Below, piece after piece: positions 33,828-43,611 of a DNA stretch of 64,000 nt. The DNA lies in IMG/VR virus record IMGVR_UViG_3300014839_000005, positions 62,001 through 126,000 of that record; one strand, written 5' to 3'. Numbering within the stretch: position 1 is the stretch's first letter; the number at the start of each line of letters is the position of its first letter. The notes beneath the pieces were generated by a model. It made no database searches and was not told the DNA's origin. It saw only the letters and a program-made list of their open reading frames with translations. The stretch comes from a virus. The position numbers and the translations under genes were made by a program.

Positions 33828-34505
33828 ATGAAAATTGCAATTATAACAGCAAATTTAGGACATTTTGATCCTCCTTCTTATATTGTTCCTCAGATACCAA
33901 TAGAAAATGTTGAAATAGATATACATAGATTTGATGATAATAATTTTCCTCCAAGAATTAAAGCAATGACTCCAAGACTTCAAGCAAGAATTCCTAAAAT
34001 GTTTGGATATGATATGGTTCCAGGATATGATTATTATATATGGTTAGATGGATCTTTTTCAATTTTAAATGAACAAACTATTCAATGGTATTTATCGATA
34101 ATAGCATCAAAAGATATTGTCTTTTTTAAACATCCCACTCGTAATAATATTAAAAGTGAAGCGGACTTTATTAGAAAAAAAATTGAAGATAAAAATGAAT
34201 ATTTAACATCAAGATATTGGGGTGAATTAATTGATGACCAATTAGCTGCATGTAATAAACCAGGATATGAAGACGATCTTCTTCTTGCAACATGCTCTTT
34301 TATTTATAAAAACTGCGATAGCGTGAAAACTCTTTTAAAAGAATGGTGGATTCACACATCACGTTATCATATAGTAGATCAACTTTCAATTCCATTTCTT
34401 TTAAAAACATCAAATTGTAAATTTATGGTTATTGATGAAGATATTTATCATATTCCATATGTGACATATACTAGAAATCAAACTGCTCCATATAAAACAA
34501 AATAG
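33828..34505 (+). CDS. DUF616/MUCI70-like glycosyltransferase
   Basis: A 225-residue protein. IAIITANLGHFDPP at the start, RIPKMFGYDMVPGYDYYIWLDGSFSI in the middle and EWWIHTSRYHIVDQLSIPFLLK near the end match the layout of the DUF616 domain, a GT-A-like fold found in plant MUCI70/TOD1 proteins and in bacterial glycan loci. The D in WLDGS is the probable metal/donor site. It is transcribed with the epimerase that follows. Confidence 0.7.
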   Translation: MKIAIITANLGHFDPPSYIVPQIPIENVEIDIHRFDDNNFPPRIKAMTPRLQARIPKMFGYDMVPGYDYYIWLDGSFSILNEQTIQWYLSIIASKDIVFFKHPTRNNIKSEADFIRKKIEDKNEYLTSRYWGELIDDQLAACNKPGYEDDLLLATCSFIYKNCDSVKTLLKEWWIHTSRYHIVDQLSIPFLLKTSNCKFMVIDEDIYHIPYVTYTRNQTAPYKTK

Positions 34506-34513
34506 AGATAACA

Positions 34514-35479
34514 ATGCATCAATCAGAAACGATTCTTGTTACCGGCGCAGCTGGATTTATCGGCTATCATGTATCAAAACAACTCTGCCAACTTGGCCGT
34601 GTAGTTATCGGTGTTGATAATATTAATTCATATTATGATCCGTCATTAAAAAAAGCGCGTATTAAACAATTAAAAATATATGAGCATTTTCATTTTTATA
34701 AAATGGATATTTGTAATTATAAAAAATTATCTCATTTAGTAAAAAAATATAAAATTACAAAAATTTGCCATCTTGCTGGACAACCTGGAGTACATTATTC
34801 AATAACAAATCCTTTTGAATTTCAAATATCCAATAATGAAGGCTTTCTTAGTGTTATTGAGGTAGCTAGGAATAATAGAATAGGAAATTTTGTTTATGCA
34901 TCATCCTCGTCAGTATATGGATCAATGCCTAAAGATCCATCTATAGAAACTGAAAGAGTTGATGAACCAGTTTCTTTATATGCTGCAACAAAACGCTCTA
35001 ATGAATTAGTAGCATATTGTTATAGTCATTTATATGGACTTAATTGTAGTGGATTAAGATTCTTTACTGTATATGGACCATGGGGCCGTCCAGATATGGC
35101 ATTATTTATTTTTACAAAAGCAATTCTTAAAGGGGAACCTATTGAAGTTTATAATCATGGAAAAATGAAAAGAAATTTTACTTATATAGATGATATAGTA
35201 GATGGAGTTATACTTGCACTATTAAATCCATTACCATGTGAGATATATAATATTGGTAATAGTAAAAGTGAAGAACTAATGAATTTCATTACAGAAATAG
35301 AAAAAAGTTGTAATAAAAAAGCAATTATTAACTATAAATCTATGCAACTTGGAGATGTATTTGAAACTGTTGCTAATATTGAAAAATTGTCTAAATTAGG
35401 TTATTATCCAAGAGTAAATATTGATGTTGGAATTAAACAATTTGTTGAATGGTATAAAAAATATTATAAGATTTTTTAA
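34514..35479 (+). CDS. NAD-dependent nucleotide-sugar epimerase
   Basis: A 321-residue extended short-chain dehydrogenase. TGAAGFIGYHV (NAD-binding Gly motif, about 10-20), YASSSSVYG (catalytic Ser region), YAATK (catalytic Tyr and Lys) and RFFTVYGPWGRPDMALF. The last motif and overall sequence are typical of UDP-glucuronate 4-epimerases, with UDP-glucose 4-epimerase or a dehydratase as alternatives. It would supply an activated sugar (probably UDP-galacturonate or a related form) to the transferases encoded around it. Confidence 0.88.
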   Translation: MHQSETILVTGAAGFIGYHVSKQLCQLGRVVIGVDNINSYYDPSLKKARIKQLKIYEHFHFYKMDICNYKKLSHLVKKYKITKICHLAGQPGVHYSITNPFEFQISNNEGFLSVIEVARNNRIGNFVYASSSSVYGSMPKDPSIETERVDEPVSLYAATKRSNELVAYCYSHLYGLNCSGLRFFTVYGPWGRPDMALFIFTKAILKGEPIEVYNHGKMKRNFTYIDDIVDGVILALLNPLPCEIYNIGNSKSEELMNFITEIEKSCNKKAIINYKSMQLGDVFETVANIEKLSKLGYYPRVNIDVGIKQFVEWYKKYYKIF

Positions 35480-35498
35480 TTGAAAGGATGGCTACTTC

Positions 35499-37118
35499 AT
35501 GGACCTCTCTGTGATAATACCGGCTAGAAACGAAGAGTTTCTGCAACAAACAATTGATTCTATAACAAAAGCTATCAAGGCTGATACTGAAGTTATAGCA
35601 GTGTTGGATGGTTATTGGCCTGAAGTAGGCCTTGCAGATCATCCTAAAGTTAGACTGATTCATCATACTGAATCAATAGGACAAAGAGCTGCAACAAATG
35701 AAGGGGTGAAATTAAGCGAAGCAAAATATATAATGAAAATAGATGCTCATTGCGCTATCGATGAGGGATTTGATGTTAAGATGATGCAGGAAATGCATCG
35801 TGATTGGACGATGATTCCAAGAATGTATAATCTTCACGTATTTGATTGGAAATGTAAAAAATGTAATAATCAAACTTATCAAGGCCCCAAACCAACAAAA
35901 TGTGAAAAATGTGATAATACAACTGAATTCGAAAGAATAATGATTTGGACTCCTCGTTGGAATAGAGTTTCAGATTTTGCAAGATTTGACAGCACTCTTC
36001 ATTTTCAATATTGGGGGGATTTTAAAAAACGTCCTGAAGCTCAGGGCGATATATGTGATACTATGAGTCAGATTGGTGCATGTTGGATGATGGAAAAAGA
36101 TCGCTATTGGGAACTTGGTGGCTTAGATGAAAATCACGGTTCGTGGGGACAAATGGGTACTGAAATATCCTGCAAAACATGGTTATCTGGCGGTAGGCAA
36201 GTTGTTAATAAAAAAACATGGTTCAGTCATTTATTTAGAACTCAGCCAGGATTTGGTTTTCCTTATCCCAATCCAGGAATTGGAAAAGCTAGGGAACATT
36301 CAAGAAAGTTATGGATTGAAAATACATGGCCTGGAGCAAAGTATCCTTTAAAATGGCTTATTAAAAAATTTGGTCCTGTTCCTGACTGGCCCGATGAAAC
36401 AAGTAAAAAAGTTTCAAAAGGAGTCATATATTATACTGACAATCTTCCCGATCCATTAATATTGGAAATATGTCAAAAAAATATTCTTCAAAGATGTAAT
36501 GGATTTGATATTGTATCAGTTTCTTTAAAACCAATACCACACTTTGGTCGTAACATTGTTCTTCCTCTTGAGCGTGGTATTATAACAATGTTTAAACAAA
36601 TATTAACAGGACTTGAAGCCTGTACAGCTGATGTCGTATATATGTGTGAACATGATATGATTTATCATGAAAGTCATTTTGATTTCGTTCCTCCGAAAGA
36701 AAATGTATACTATTATAATGAGAACACATGGAAGGTAGATTCTATAAGTGGCCAAGCATTGTTTTATTATTGCAAACAAACTTCAGGACTTGTTGCTTAT
36801 AGAAAACTTCTTGTAGAACATTATAGAAAACGTATTGCAAAAATGGAGGCCGAAGGCGGCATATATAACAGAAGCACGGGATTTGAGCCTGGAACTCATT
36901 CAATGCCGAGAGGAATAGATAATTATCCAGCAGAAAGATTTTTTTCTGAAGTTCCTAATATAGATATAAGACACACTGTAAATCTTACTCGTAATAGATG
37001 GCGTCAAGATCAATTCAGAAATCAGAAATCATGTCAAGGTTGGAAAATGGCTGATGATGTTCCAGGATGGGGAAAATCAAAGGGAAGATTCAAGGATTTT
37101 CTGTTGGAGGTATTATGA
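35499..37118 (+). CDS. bifunctional glycosyltransferase: DxH domain fused to family X domain
   Basis: A 539-residue fusion with AAAGGA upstream. The N-terminal part (1-310) is a paralogue of the enzyme at 29785, with KIDAHCAIDEGFD (D82-A-H84) and EISCKTWLSGGRQVVN. A zinc-ribbon (CKKC...CEKC, about 124-146) is inserted. The C-terminal part (about 310-525) is the third copy of the family first seen at 31984 (VIYYTDNLP, IVSVSLKPIPHFGRNIV, CEHDMIYHESHF). The fusion argues that the two activities act in sequence on one substrate. Confidence 0.8.
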   Translation: MDLSVIIPARNEEFLQQTIDSITKAIKADTEVIAVLDGYWPEVGLADHPKVRLIHHTESIGQRAATNEGVKLSEAKYIMKIDAHCAIDEGFDVKMMQEMHRDWTMIPRMYNLHVFDWKCKKCNNQTYQGPKPTKCEKCDNTTEFERIMIWTPRWNRVSDFARFDSTLHFQYWGDFKKRPEAQGDICDTMSQIGACWMMEKDRYWELGGLDENHGSWGQMGTEISCKTWLSGGRQVVNKKTWFSHLFRTQPGFGFPYPNPGIGKAREHSRKLWIENTWPGAKYPLKWLIKKFGPVPDWPDETSKKVSKGVIYYTDNLPDPLILEICQKNILQRCNGFDIVSVSLKPIPHFGRNIVLPLERGIITMFKQILTGLEACTADVVYMCEHDMIYHESHFDFVPPKENVYYYNENTWKVDSISGQALFYYCKQTSGLVAYRKLLVEHYRKRIAKMEAEGGIYNRSTGFEPGTHSMPRGIDNYPAERFFSEVPNIDIRHTVNLTRNRWRQDQFRNQKSCQGWKMADDVPGWGKSKGRFKDFLLEVL

Positions 37119-37564
37119 GTTTTGTAGTTGTGTTTAGTAAAGAAACGGGACGTATACGTTCAATTTTTGTTCCCGATAATGATGAACAAATAAAAGATCT
37201 TTTATATTTAGATGGGGAAGATTCTATAATATTTGATGATAAAGAAGTGCCACCATTAGAAGATTTACAAAAATTAGTCAGTGATAAAACAGGATTAATT
37301 CCTAAAGATGATAGATATGCAGTAGTTGATGATAAAGGAGAAGTTAAAGCAATTATAATTGCAGATCCAAAATGTGGAGACAGTATTAAAGATCATGAAT
37401 TAATAGCATCCATTGATGCCGAAATGCAAGATGTTTATGATAAAAGCGCCCAAGTGTTCATAAAATCAGTAAAAGAAACTACTACAACACCAAGACCAGA
37501 ACCATCTCCTTCTCCAGCTATTATAGATGTTACTGATGTTACTGATATTAAAAAAATCGGCTAA
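37115..37564 (+). CDS. small virion-region protein with Thr/Pro tail
   Basis: A 149-residue protein. The start at 37115 overlaps the previous stop (ATGA) and is preceded by TTGGAGG. The N-terminal part is a compact alpha/beta domain (FVVVFSKETGRIRSIFVPDN). The C-terminal part has a short TTTTPRPEPSPSP segment, again mucin-like, before a hydrophilic end. No family recognised. Its location between the transferases and the glycine-rich fibre suggests a tail-fibre accessory role. Confidence 0.6.
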   Translation: MSFVVVFSKETGRIRSIFVPDNDEQIKDLLYLDGEDSIIFDDKEVPPLEDLQKLVSDKTGLIPKDDRYAVVDDKGEVKAIIIADPKCGDSIKDHELIASIDAEMQDVYDKSAQVFIKSVKETTTTPRPEPSPSPAIIDVTDVTDIKKIG

Positions 37565-37567
37565 TTT

Positions 37568-38800
37568 ATGGCGTATGTATACATATTATCTGGCACTTCT
37601 TGGGCTGGTGCCCATACTGATGGAAGTAACATCAAGGTTGAATGTATTGGTGGTGGCGGCGGAGGAATATCAAGTACAACTGTTATTGATGGTGGTGGAG
37701 GAGGAGAATATCGAACATCAACAGTAGCATATACATCAGATACAACCATAAATGGGATTCAAATTGGGCAAGGTGGAACAGGTGGAACTACTGGTGGAGA
37801 TGCAACAAACACAATATGGAATACTAATGTTGTAATAGCGGTAGGTGGAAAGGGAGCAGTTGCCGGCGGTGCAGGTGGCACTGGAGGAACAGGAACTACT
37901 GGATATGTTGGTGGTGGAGCACTTGGTCCTGGAGGATATGCTGGTGGATCAGGGGGAGGTGGAGCGGCTGGACCAGCTGGAAGAGGTCAACCAGCTGGAT
38001 CACGTACTGGTGGTGGAAACACAAAAGGTGGTGCTGGTGGCGGTGGAGCTGGTAATGGAAGCGCAGTAGCAACAACAAATTCTAGTACTACTTCAGGTAC
38101 TGACGGGGGAGATGGCCCAGGAGGAACAGGGCATGGAACTGGATCGACTTCAAATGTTGCTCCTGGCGCTGCATCAGCAGGTGGTGGTGGAGGTGGAAGT
38201 TTTAGTGATGGTTCGTATCCAGGCGGAGCTGGATCAACAGCAACCAGTTGGGATGCCGGATATGGCCCTGGTGGTGGCGGCGGAGGAGGCGGTAGGGCAA
38301 ATAGTGGTGGAAATGGTGCATTATATGGGGGTGGTGGAGGAAATTCTGGATATCGTTTAGCTGCAGAAACTGGTGGTAATGGCGCTAATGGTATTATCGT
38401 TATCACTTATACTCCACATGCTCCATCGGCATCAGTCAGCCCTTCAGCTTCACGTAGTCCATCGGCATCGCAAAGTCCTTCAGCTTCAATTAGCCCATCA
38501 TCCAGTGCATCAGCTTCTTTAAGTCCTTCTGCATCTATAAGTCCCTCGTCTAGTGCATCAGCATCTAGAAGTCCTTCAGCATCAATTTCTCCATCATCAA
38601 GCGCTAGTAAGTCACGATCTCCTTCAGCCAGTAGAAGCCCTTCGGCTTCGAGAAGTCCATCAGCAAGTATTTCAAGATCAGTAAGTCCGTCAGCTTCTAT
38701 AAGTCCGTCGGAATCCGCAAGTCCAAGTGAACCAATATCAAATTGGTTTTTATTACATATGAAGAATTATATTTATAATACAACAAATCAAATGAGGTAA
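37568..38800 (+). CDS. glycine-rich tail-fibre/adhesin-like protein with SPSAS repeat tail
   Basis: A 410-residue protein. An N-terminal beta part (1-30) is followed by a very Gly-rich domain (about 30-285) with many GGGG and GGxGG runs, ending in GIIVITYTP. This matches phage receptor-binding fibres and adhesins built from glycine-rich helices. From about 290 to 390 it has degenerate SPSAS/SPSSS repeats like those of the protein at 21048, then a short non-repetitive end. The gene starts three bases after the previous stop. Confidence 0.75.
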   Translation: MAYVYILSGTSWAGAHTDGSNIKVECIGGGGGGISSTTVIDGGGGGEYRTSTVAYTSDTTINGIQIGQGGTGGTTGGDATNTIWNTNVVIAVGGKGAVAGGAGGTGGTGTTGYVGGGALGPGGYAGGSGGGGAAGPAGRGQPAGSRTGGGNTKGGAGGGGAGNGSAVATTNSSTTSGTDGGDGPGGTGHGTGSTSNVAPGAASAGGGGGGSFSDGSYPGGAGSTATSWDAGYGPGGGGGGGGRANSGGNGALYGGGGGNSGYRLAAETGGNGANGIIVITYTPHAPSASVSPSASRSPSASQSPSASISPSSSASASLSPSASISPSSSASASRSPSASISPSSSASKSRSPSASRSPSASRSPSASISRSVSPSASISPSESASPSEPISNWFLLHMKNYIYNTTNQMR

Positions 38801-38803
38801 TAT

Positions 38804-39946
38804 ATGGCATTTGTACATTACGGTGTATCTCCAACAAATGTAGTACTTAGAATAAAATTGATGAATAGAAAATCAATGGAAGGTGATGGGTTGACGGGAG
38901 TATCTAATACATCAACGGGATTAATTATAAGTACTATTAAAATTAATGAATCTACTCCAGTTACTTATCAAAGTTCAGATTCTACTATAGATAGTATTAC
39001 AACTCTTGGAGTGTATCAAGTGCCAACTGCGGGACATTGCAGATTTAGAGAATTAGATCCCACAAATAATCCTGGCATTTATGAAGTTCAATTTGAAAAT
39101 TCAAGATTTCAAAATACTGATTCTTTTCTTTTATCTCTTTCTGGAGCTTACCATCTTGCTGAATTTGACGGAGTGGTTCAATGTAAAAACTTGGCAGCAG
39201 ATATGGAACAAATTCAAGGAGCAGATGTTAATACTGATGAAGCTCAGGTTGGAGTAAATGTTGTAAGCCAGAATAATATCGATTTTGGTACATTACAAAA
39301 AGAATCTATTGATGAAATTATCACAAATAATGAACAGATACAAGAAATACATACGGCTGTCATGGCTGGAGAAGGAATATATTCAGTAACATTACATCTG
39401 CAGACATCTCCTGGCGCTCCAATTAATGATGCGAGTATTCAAATATTCGATCAAAGCGAATTAACTTTACAAGCTGTCGGAGAAAGCGATGTTGATGGTA
39501 ATAAAGTTTTTGCCCTTGATGCTGGAACGTATCATATCCTTATTTCCAAACAAGGGACATATAGTTTTACAGTTCCAGAAGTAATAACAGTAACTGGGAA
39601 TGCGACATTTACATTCGTCGGAACCCCCGTTCCTATAGTTCCTCCAACAGCAAATTGCCAACTTGTTTATTTGTATCCCATTGATATTTCTAGTGTAATA
39701 AGTACTTGCGATGAAATTACAATAACTCCATCCAGCGATATTCAAAATCCATATATCTTGGTTCGAAATAAAGTTAAAATGCAATATATTGCCGCACGTG
39801 GACGCTATGAAGCTAATATTATTAAACAATCAGAAGTCACTGTAGATGGTTGGAGCAAGGGAAGACAGTTCATATATGGAACTGGAATAATTGATACTGA
39901 CGCAACAAAGAATTTAGTTGATTATGAATGGATTACATCGCAGTAA
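38804..39946 (+). CDS. beta-rich structural protein, likely fibre or baseplate component
   Basis: A 380-residue protein. The first 130 residues resemble phage tail-fibre attachment domains (MAFVHYGVSPTNVVLRIKL...). A carboxypeptidase-regulatory-like beta-sandwich lies at about 200-275 (VTLHLQTSPGAPINDASIQIFD...TYHILISKQGTYSF). The C-terminal domain has two cysteines and is unassigned. It starts three bases after the fibre-like gene and ends the adhesin block. Confidence 0.6.
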   Translation: MAFVHYGVSPTNVVLRIKLMNRKSMEGDGLTGVSNTSTGLIISTIKINESTPVTYQSSDSTIDSITTLGVYQVPTAGHCRFRELDPTNNPGIYEVQFENSRFQNTDSFLLSLSGAYHLAEFDGVVQCKNLAADMEQIQGADVNTDEAQVGVNVVSQNNIDFGTLQKESIDEIITNNEQIQEIHTAVMAGEGIYSVTLHLQTSPGAPINDASIQIFDQSELTLQAVGESDVDGNKVFALDAGTYHILISKQGTYSFTVPEVITVTGNATFTFVGTPVPIVPPTANCQLVYLYPIDISSVISTCDEITITPSSDIQNPYILVRNKVKMQYIAARGRYEANIIKQSEVTVDGWSKGRQFIYGTGIIDTDATKNLVDYEWITSQ

Positions 39947-40026
39947 GAATTTTGAAATAGTTGTAAATATCGCTTTAGAATACTATATTATATTAGGAGG
40001 CTCTCAAATACGGAGAAATTATATAA

Positions 40027-40944
40027 ATGCCATCTGATTTGCTGAATTTACCTTTTGGTCTTGTAGTAGATGGCTTTTTATCATTTATTCAAAGCAGATT
40101 TTCAAACCCAGAAATAACGCCTCCTGCATATAGATGGAATCCAGATGAAACTCAGAGTAGAATAAGAATTTCAAGTACTTATGTTATTGATAATGCAAAA
40201 TCGGGAAGTATACCATCTATAACAGTAAGAAGAAGCGGTCTTCAATTTGCATCAAGGGTAATGGATAATCTAGCATCAGCTGATGCAAATGTTTTAACAA
40301 ACGCACAATATGAAGACTGGGCAGACGGTACGATTGATATACTTTGTGAAGCGGGAAGCGCTTCCGAAGCTTCAAGTCTTGCAAATTTTTTAGCTATTGA
40401 AATACAGGCCAATAGAAAAGGAATCAAATATACATTACCGTTCATGAGATACATTTCGTGGGCGGATGTGGGTCCTGAAACGCCTGTTGAACAAAATGTA
40501 GAAGTAAGACGTTGGCAAGTATTTTTAAGAATAAAAATTTCAGTATATCTTGGATGGATTAAAAAAGAAATAGACTTAGATCCATTTAATAAAATTTCGA
40601 TTACTAATATTTCATCTGAAAATACTTGGAATTCTGATTCTGGAACTATAACTCCTGGGCAACCTTATATAGTAGATAATACAGCTGATTTTGGGATTTT
40701 AAAAACAAATAATCCTCAATTATTATCAGCTGAATTAAATAAAAAATGGTATTATGTATTGATAGGCGAGGATACGAGATTGTATACTATAGAAGAAATT
40801 ATTAATAATCATCAAATACGTTTATCTGACAGAGACTTGAATAATAGTGTAATTCCATTTAATCCGCCAGAAGGACTTACTACTCATTATAGGATTGTTT
40901 GGAATACAATACACTTAAAAGTTGAATTACCGAAGGCGTCTTAA
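40027..40944 (+). CDS. putative tail completion or neck protein
   Basis: A 305-residue protein directly upstream of the tail sheath. Mixed alpha/beta with LASADANVLTNAQYEDWADGTIDI and WQVFLRIKISVYLGWIKKE; the second half is beta-rich. Gene order (completion protein, sheath, tube) is the basis for the call. No named family is recognised. An 80-base gap with TTAGGAGG precedes it, though that site is 27 bases from the ATG. Confidence 0.5.
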   Translation: MPSDLLNLPFGLVVDGFLSFIQSRFSNPEITPPAYRWNPDETQSRIRISSTYVIDNAKSGSIPSITVRRSGLQFASRVMDNLASADANVLTNAQYEDWADGTIDILCEAGSASEASSLANFLAIEIQANRKGIKYTLPFMRYISWADVGPETPVEQNVEVRRWQVFLRIKISVYLGWIKKEIDLDPFNKISITNISSENTWNSDSGTITPGQPYIVDNTADFGILKTNNPQLLSAELNKKWYYVLIGEDTRLYTIEEIINNHQIRLSDRDLNNSVIPFNPPEGLTTHYRIVWNTIHLKVELPKAS

Positions 40945-40964
40945 TTTAATTAAAGGAGAATGAT

Positions 40965-43574
40965 ATGTCATACCAGGGCCCAAATGTATCAGTACAACAA
41001 AATTTTTTAGCGACTCCTCCGGCTACTGCAGTTGAAAATCTGCCCCCTGCCGGAATAGGAACAGCATATGATGTATATAGTAAAGAAGCTCTCGGAACAT
41101 CATATGGTATACATTCAAATACCTTTCTTTGGGGAGCTGACGATGTCATATGGGGTGAAAGTGTTATTGGAGATCGTCTTTATAATTTTTATCCCGTGAC
41201 AGCTTATGCAAATCCAACATTAAGGTATAGAAATACCGCTTCTCTTGGTAATATTGCCATCAACCCGACAAAAAGTTCTACAGGAATCACACTTGGCAAA
41301 GATGACAGATATACAGTTCCGAATACGGAACAACTTGAAGGCCTTTGCGAAGCTTTTATTCCCTACTATCACAAAACTCTTGGAACTGATAAGGTTCAAA
41401 TTCTTGCTGGAAAACTTGATACTGTAATTGCCACTGGAGCTTCTTTTGCAACATCAAAACTTCAACCAGGACAGGCAGTAATTGCTGGTAATGCTGCTAG
41501 TTTAGCTTCATTTGTTTTACTTGGAACTATTCAATCTGTTGGTATCGATGAAATTACTATTAAATTGACAAAAGCTTATTCAGGCGCTGTCAGTTTTGAT
41601 ACTATCATCATCGGTACTTCAACAGTTGGTGGTGATCATGATTTTGATGATCTTGATAATGCTAATTGTCTGTATGACCCTAATGCCGATTTTATTACTA
41701 ATCAAGTTAATGTCGGAGATCTTGTTAGATTTTCAAGTCTTGCTCTTGGATCAACTAATGTATTTACCGCATCAATTACTTCAGTAGTAAATAAAAACAT
41801 GATTCAGTTTAATACTATTGAGTCTACTGCCGGTGAGGAAGATTTTAATTTTTATACTTATTTTCCGAAGAATAGAGACTCACAGGCAACTCCTGCTTCA
41901 ACAGTTGCAATTTCTACATATCGCATTGAACGATTTGTTGGATTTTCACAGAATTATGGTTTTTCCAGTATGGATTGTGTAAGACTTTCTGATACTTCAT
42001 TTGCAATTGCCGTGAGTAAGGGAGCGGCACTTCTGAGTAAAGGTGATTATATTGCGGCCACAGTACTTGATATTACAACTCCTACACATTATTACATAAT
42101 CGATACAGTTACTATAGGAACAATCACTATTTCTGGGACAACTACTACAACAACTACCTCGACTACGGCAGCTCCTGAACTTTATCAGATTTATACAACT
42201 CTTGAGGTTATTCTTAATGATGCTGACAGCGCTATTGCAACAGGTAATTTCATTCATGCCTGGCACCCTATGATTACCAGCAATATTCTTGCTGATTTCA
42301 GGGCTGTTCGTCCTGAAGAGTATATGATTGCCAAACGCATTACCAGTCAGCAGGATATAGTGACTGCATGGTGCAAAGACAATGTTATCAGCCCATATAA
42401 TGAACTGGCATATGCAATGTCAATTGCTCTTTCTTCTGCAGGTGGTAATGTTTGTTATGGAATTAATGTTAATTCAACTGCTATTAATCTTTCCGCAGAA
42501 TATGCAGAAGCAATGGAAGAACTTAAAATGCTTGATATATACAGTCATTTCTTCTGTACGACTGATAGCGGTGTAAACGCTCTTATGTCTCCATATTGTT
42601 TGGAACAATCCGAACCTTATGAAGCTCATGAGCGCATCGGACTTCTTTGCTATGATTCTCAGGATGTTTATTTACAGGGCGTAGGAACAGGAACAACAAA
42701 TTCAGGTGGAGTTATTACTATAGCATCTGGAACAATCAATCTTCCTGTTATTGGAGTTAGTAAGGGTGATGCGGTTGAAATTTATAATAGTAATGGTGTT
42801 TATAAAGCAACCGTTAATGTTATATCAACACCATCATCTGCAATTCCTAATGTGTGTGATACAGATGGTGATAATGCTTATAGTAGTGCTACTATGACAT
42901 TTAAATTCATGTCCAATAGGAAAGATGATCAAGCCATCAGGATAGGCGCTCTTGCTGCAGGTGATCGTCGTGTATCAATCGTGTGGCCTGGATGGTTTGA
43001 TGCTAATATTGGAACTACCGCACTTACTTTGCCTCCGTATTATATTGCAGCGGTAATTGCTGGTATGGATAGTGTTAATAATCCAGCTCAGTCTTTCACG
43101 AATAAGAATTTTTCAATTCCTGGTGTTTCTAATATTCAATTGAACACAAATTCTTATTTCAGGAAAGCGCAGTTGGATACTATTGGCGGTGGCGGTATCG
43201 ATATCATGATTCAAGACGGAAGTATCTCGCAGGTTATTCGTTCACGTCATGATTTGACAACGAATATGGATGCCGTCGAATATAGGGAACGCTCTATCAC
43301 AAAACAGGCTGATGTATCAGCCAAAACACTCCGTAATTCGATTAACCCATATGTCGGTAAATATAATATTACCGGATCTTTACTTACTTTTATAGGTCAA
43401 GTTTGCGCTATTGTTGCTACGACTCTCGTTAAAAATGGTATTATTGCTAATATGTCAATTGGATCAATCGTAAGAGATAAAAATATCGCCGACAAGATTA
43501 ATATTAATGTAACAACAACGGTCTTTGTCGCCGGTAATTACTATGATATTCAGATGCTTATCGTTTCGAGGTAA
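40965..43574 (+). CDS. tail sheath protein with Thr-rich insertion
   Basis: An 869-residue contractile tail sheath, long for the family. The conserved C-terminal part is clear: RHDLTTNMDAVEYRERSI, TLRNSINPYVGKYNITGSLLTF, then VRDKNIADKININVTTTVFVAGNYYDIQMLI. The N-terminal half has extra beta domains. At about 388-402 is a 15-residue Thr-rich insertion (TTTTTTTSTTAAPE), similar in composition to the poly-Thr tail of the decoration paralogue at 20521. Codon use is moderately GC-richer, as for other abundant proteins. The presence of a sheath defines a myovirus. Confidence 0.86.
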   Translation: MSYQGPNVSVQQNFLATPPATAVENLPPAGIGTAYDVYSKEALGTSYGIHSNTFLWGADDVIWGESVIGDRLYNFYPVTAYANPTLRYRNTASLGNIAINPTKSSTGITLGKDDRYTVPNTEQLEGLCEAFIPYYHKTLGTDKVQILAGKLDTVIATGASFATSKLQPGQAVIAGNAASLASFVLLGTIQSVGIDEITIKLTKAYSGAVSFDTIIIGTSTVGGDHDFDDLDNANCLYDPNADFITNQVNVGDLVRFSSLALGSTNVFTASITSVVNKNMIQFNTIESTAGEEDFNFYTYFPKNRDSQATPASTVAISTYRIERFVGFSQNYGFSSMDCVRLSDTSFAIAVSKGAALLSKGDYIAATVLDITTPTHYYIIDTVTIGTITISGTTTTTTTSTTAAPELYQIYTTLEVILNDADSAIATGNFIHAWHPMITSNILADFRAVRPEEYMIAKRITSQQDIVTAWCKDNVISPYNELAYAMSIALSSAGGNVCYGINVNSTAINLSAEYAEAMEELKMLDIYSHFFCTTDSGVNALMSPYCLEQSEPYEAHERIGLLCYDSQDVYLQGVGTGTTNSGGVITIASGTINLPVIGVSKGDAVEIYNSNGVYKATVNVISTPSSAIPNVCDTDGDNAYSSATMTFKFMSNRKDDQAIRIGALAAGDRRVSIVWPGWFDANIGTTALTLPPYYIAAVIAGMDSVNNPAQSFTNKNFSIPGVSNIQLNTNSYFRKAQLDTIGGGGIDIMIQDGSISQVIRSRHDLTTNMDAVEYRERSITKQADVSAKTLRNSINPYVGKYNITGSLLTFIGQVCAIVATTLVKNGIIANMSIGSIVRDKNIADKININVTTTVFVAGNYYDIQMLIVSR

Positions 43575-43611
43575 ACTGTAATTTTTAGTAACGACTAACA
43601 AGGAGTATTAT

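Noticed and set aside
37987-38406. Proline-rich frame opposite the glycine-rich fibre gene
   Set aside because: Gly codons read in reverse give Pro; no ribosome site and no independent promoter.
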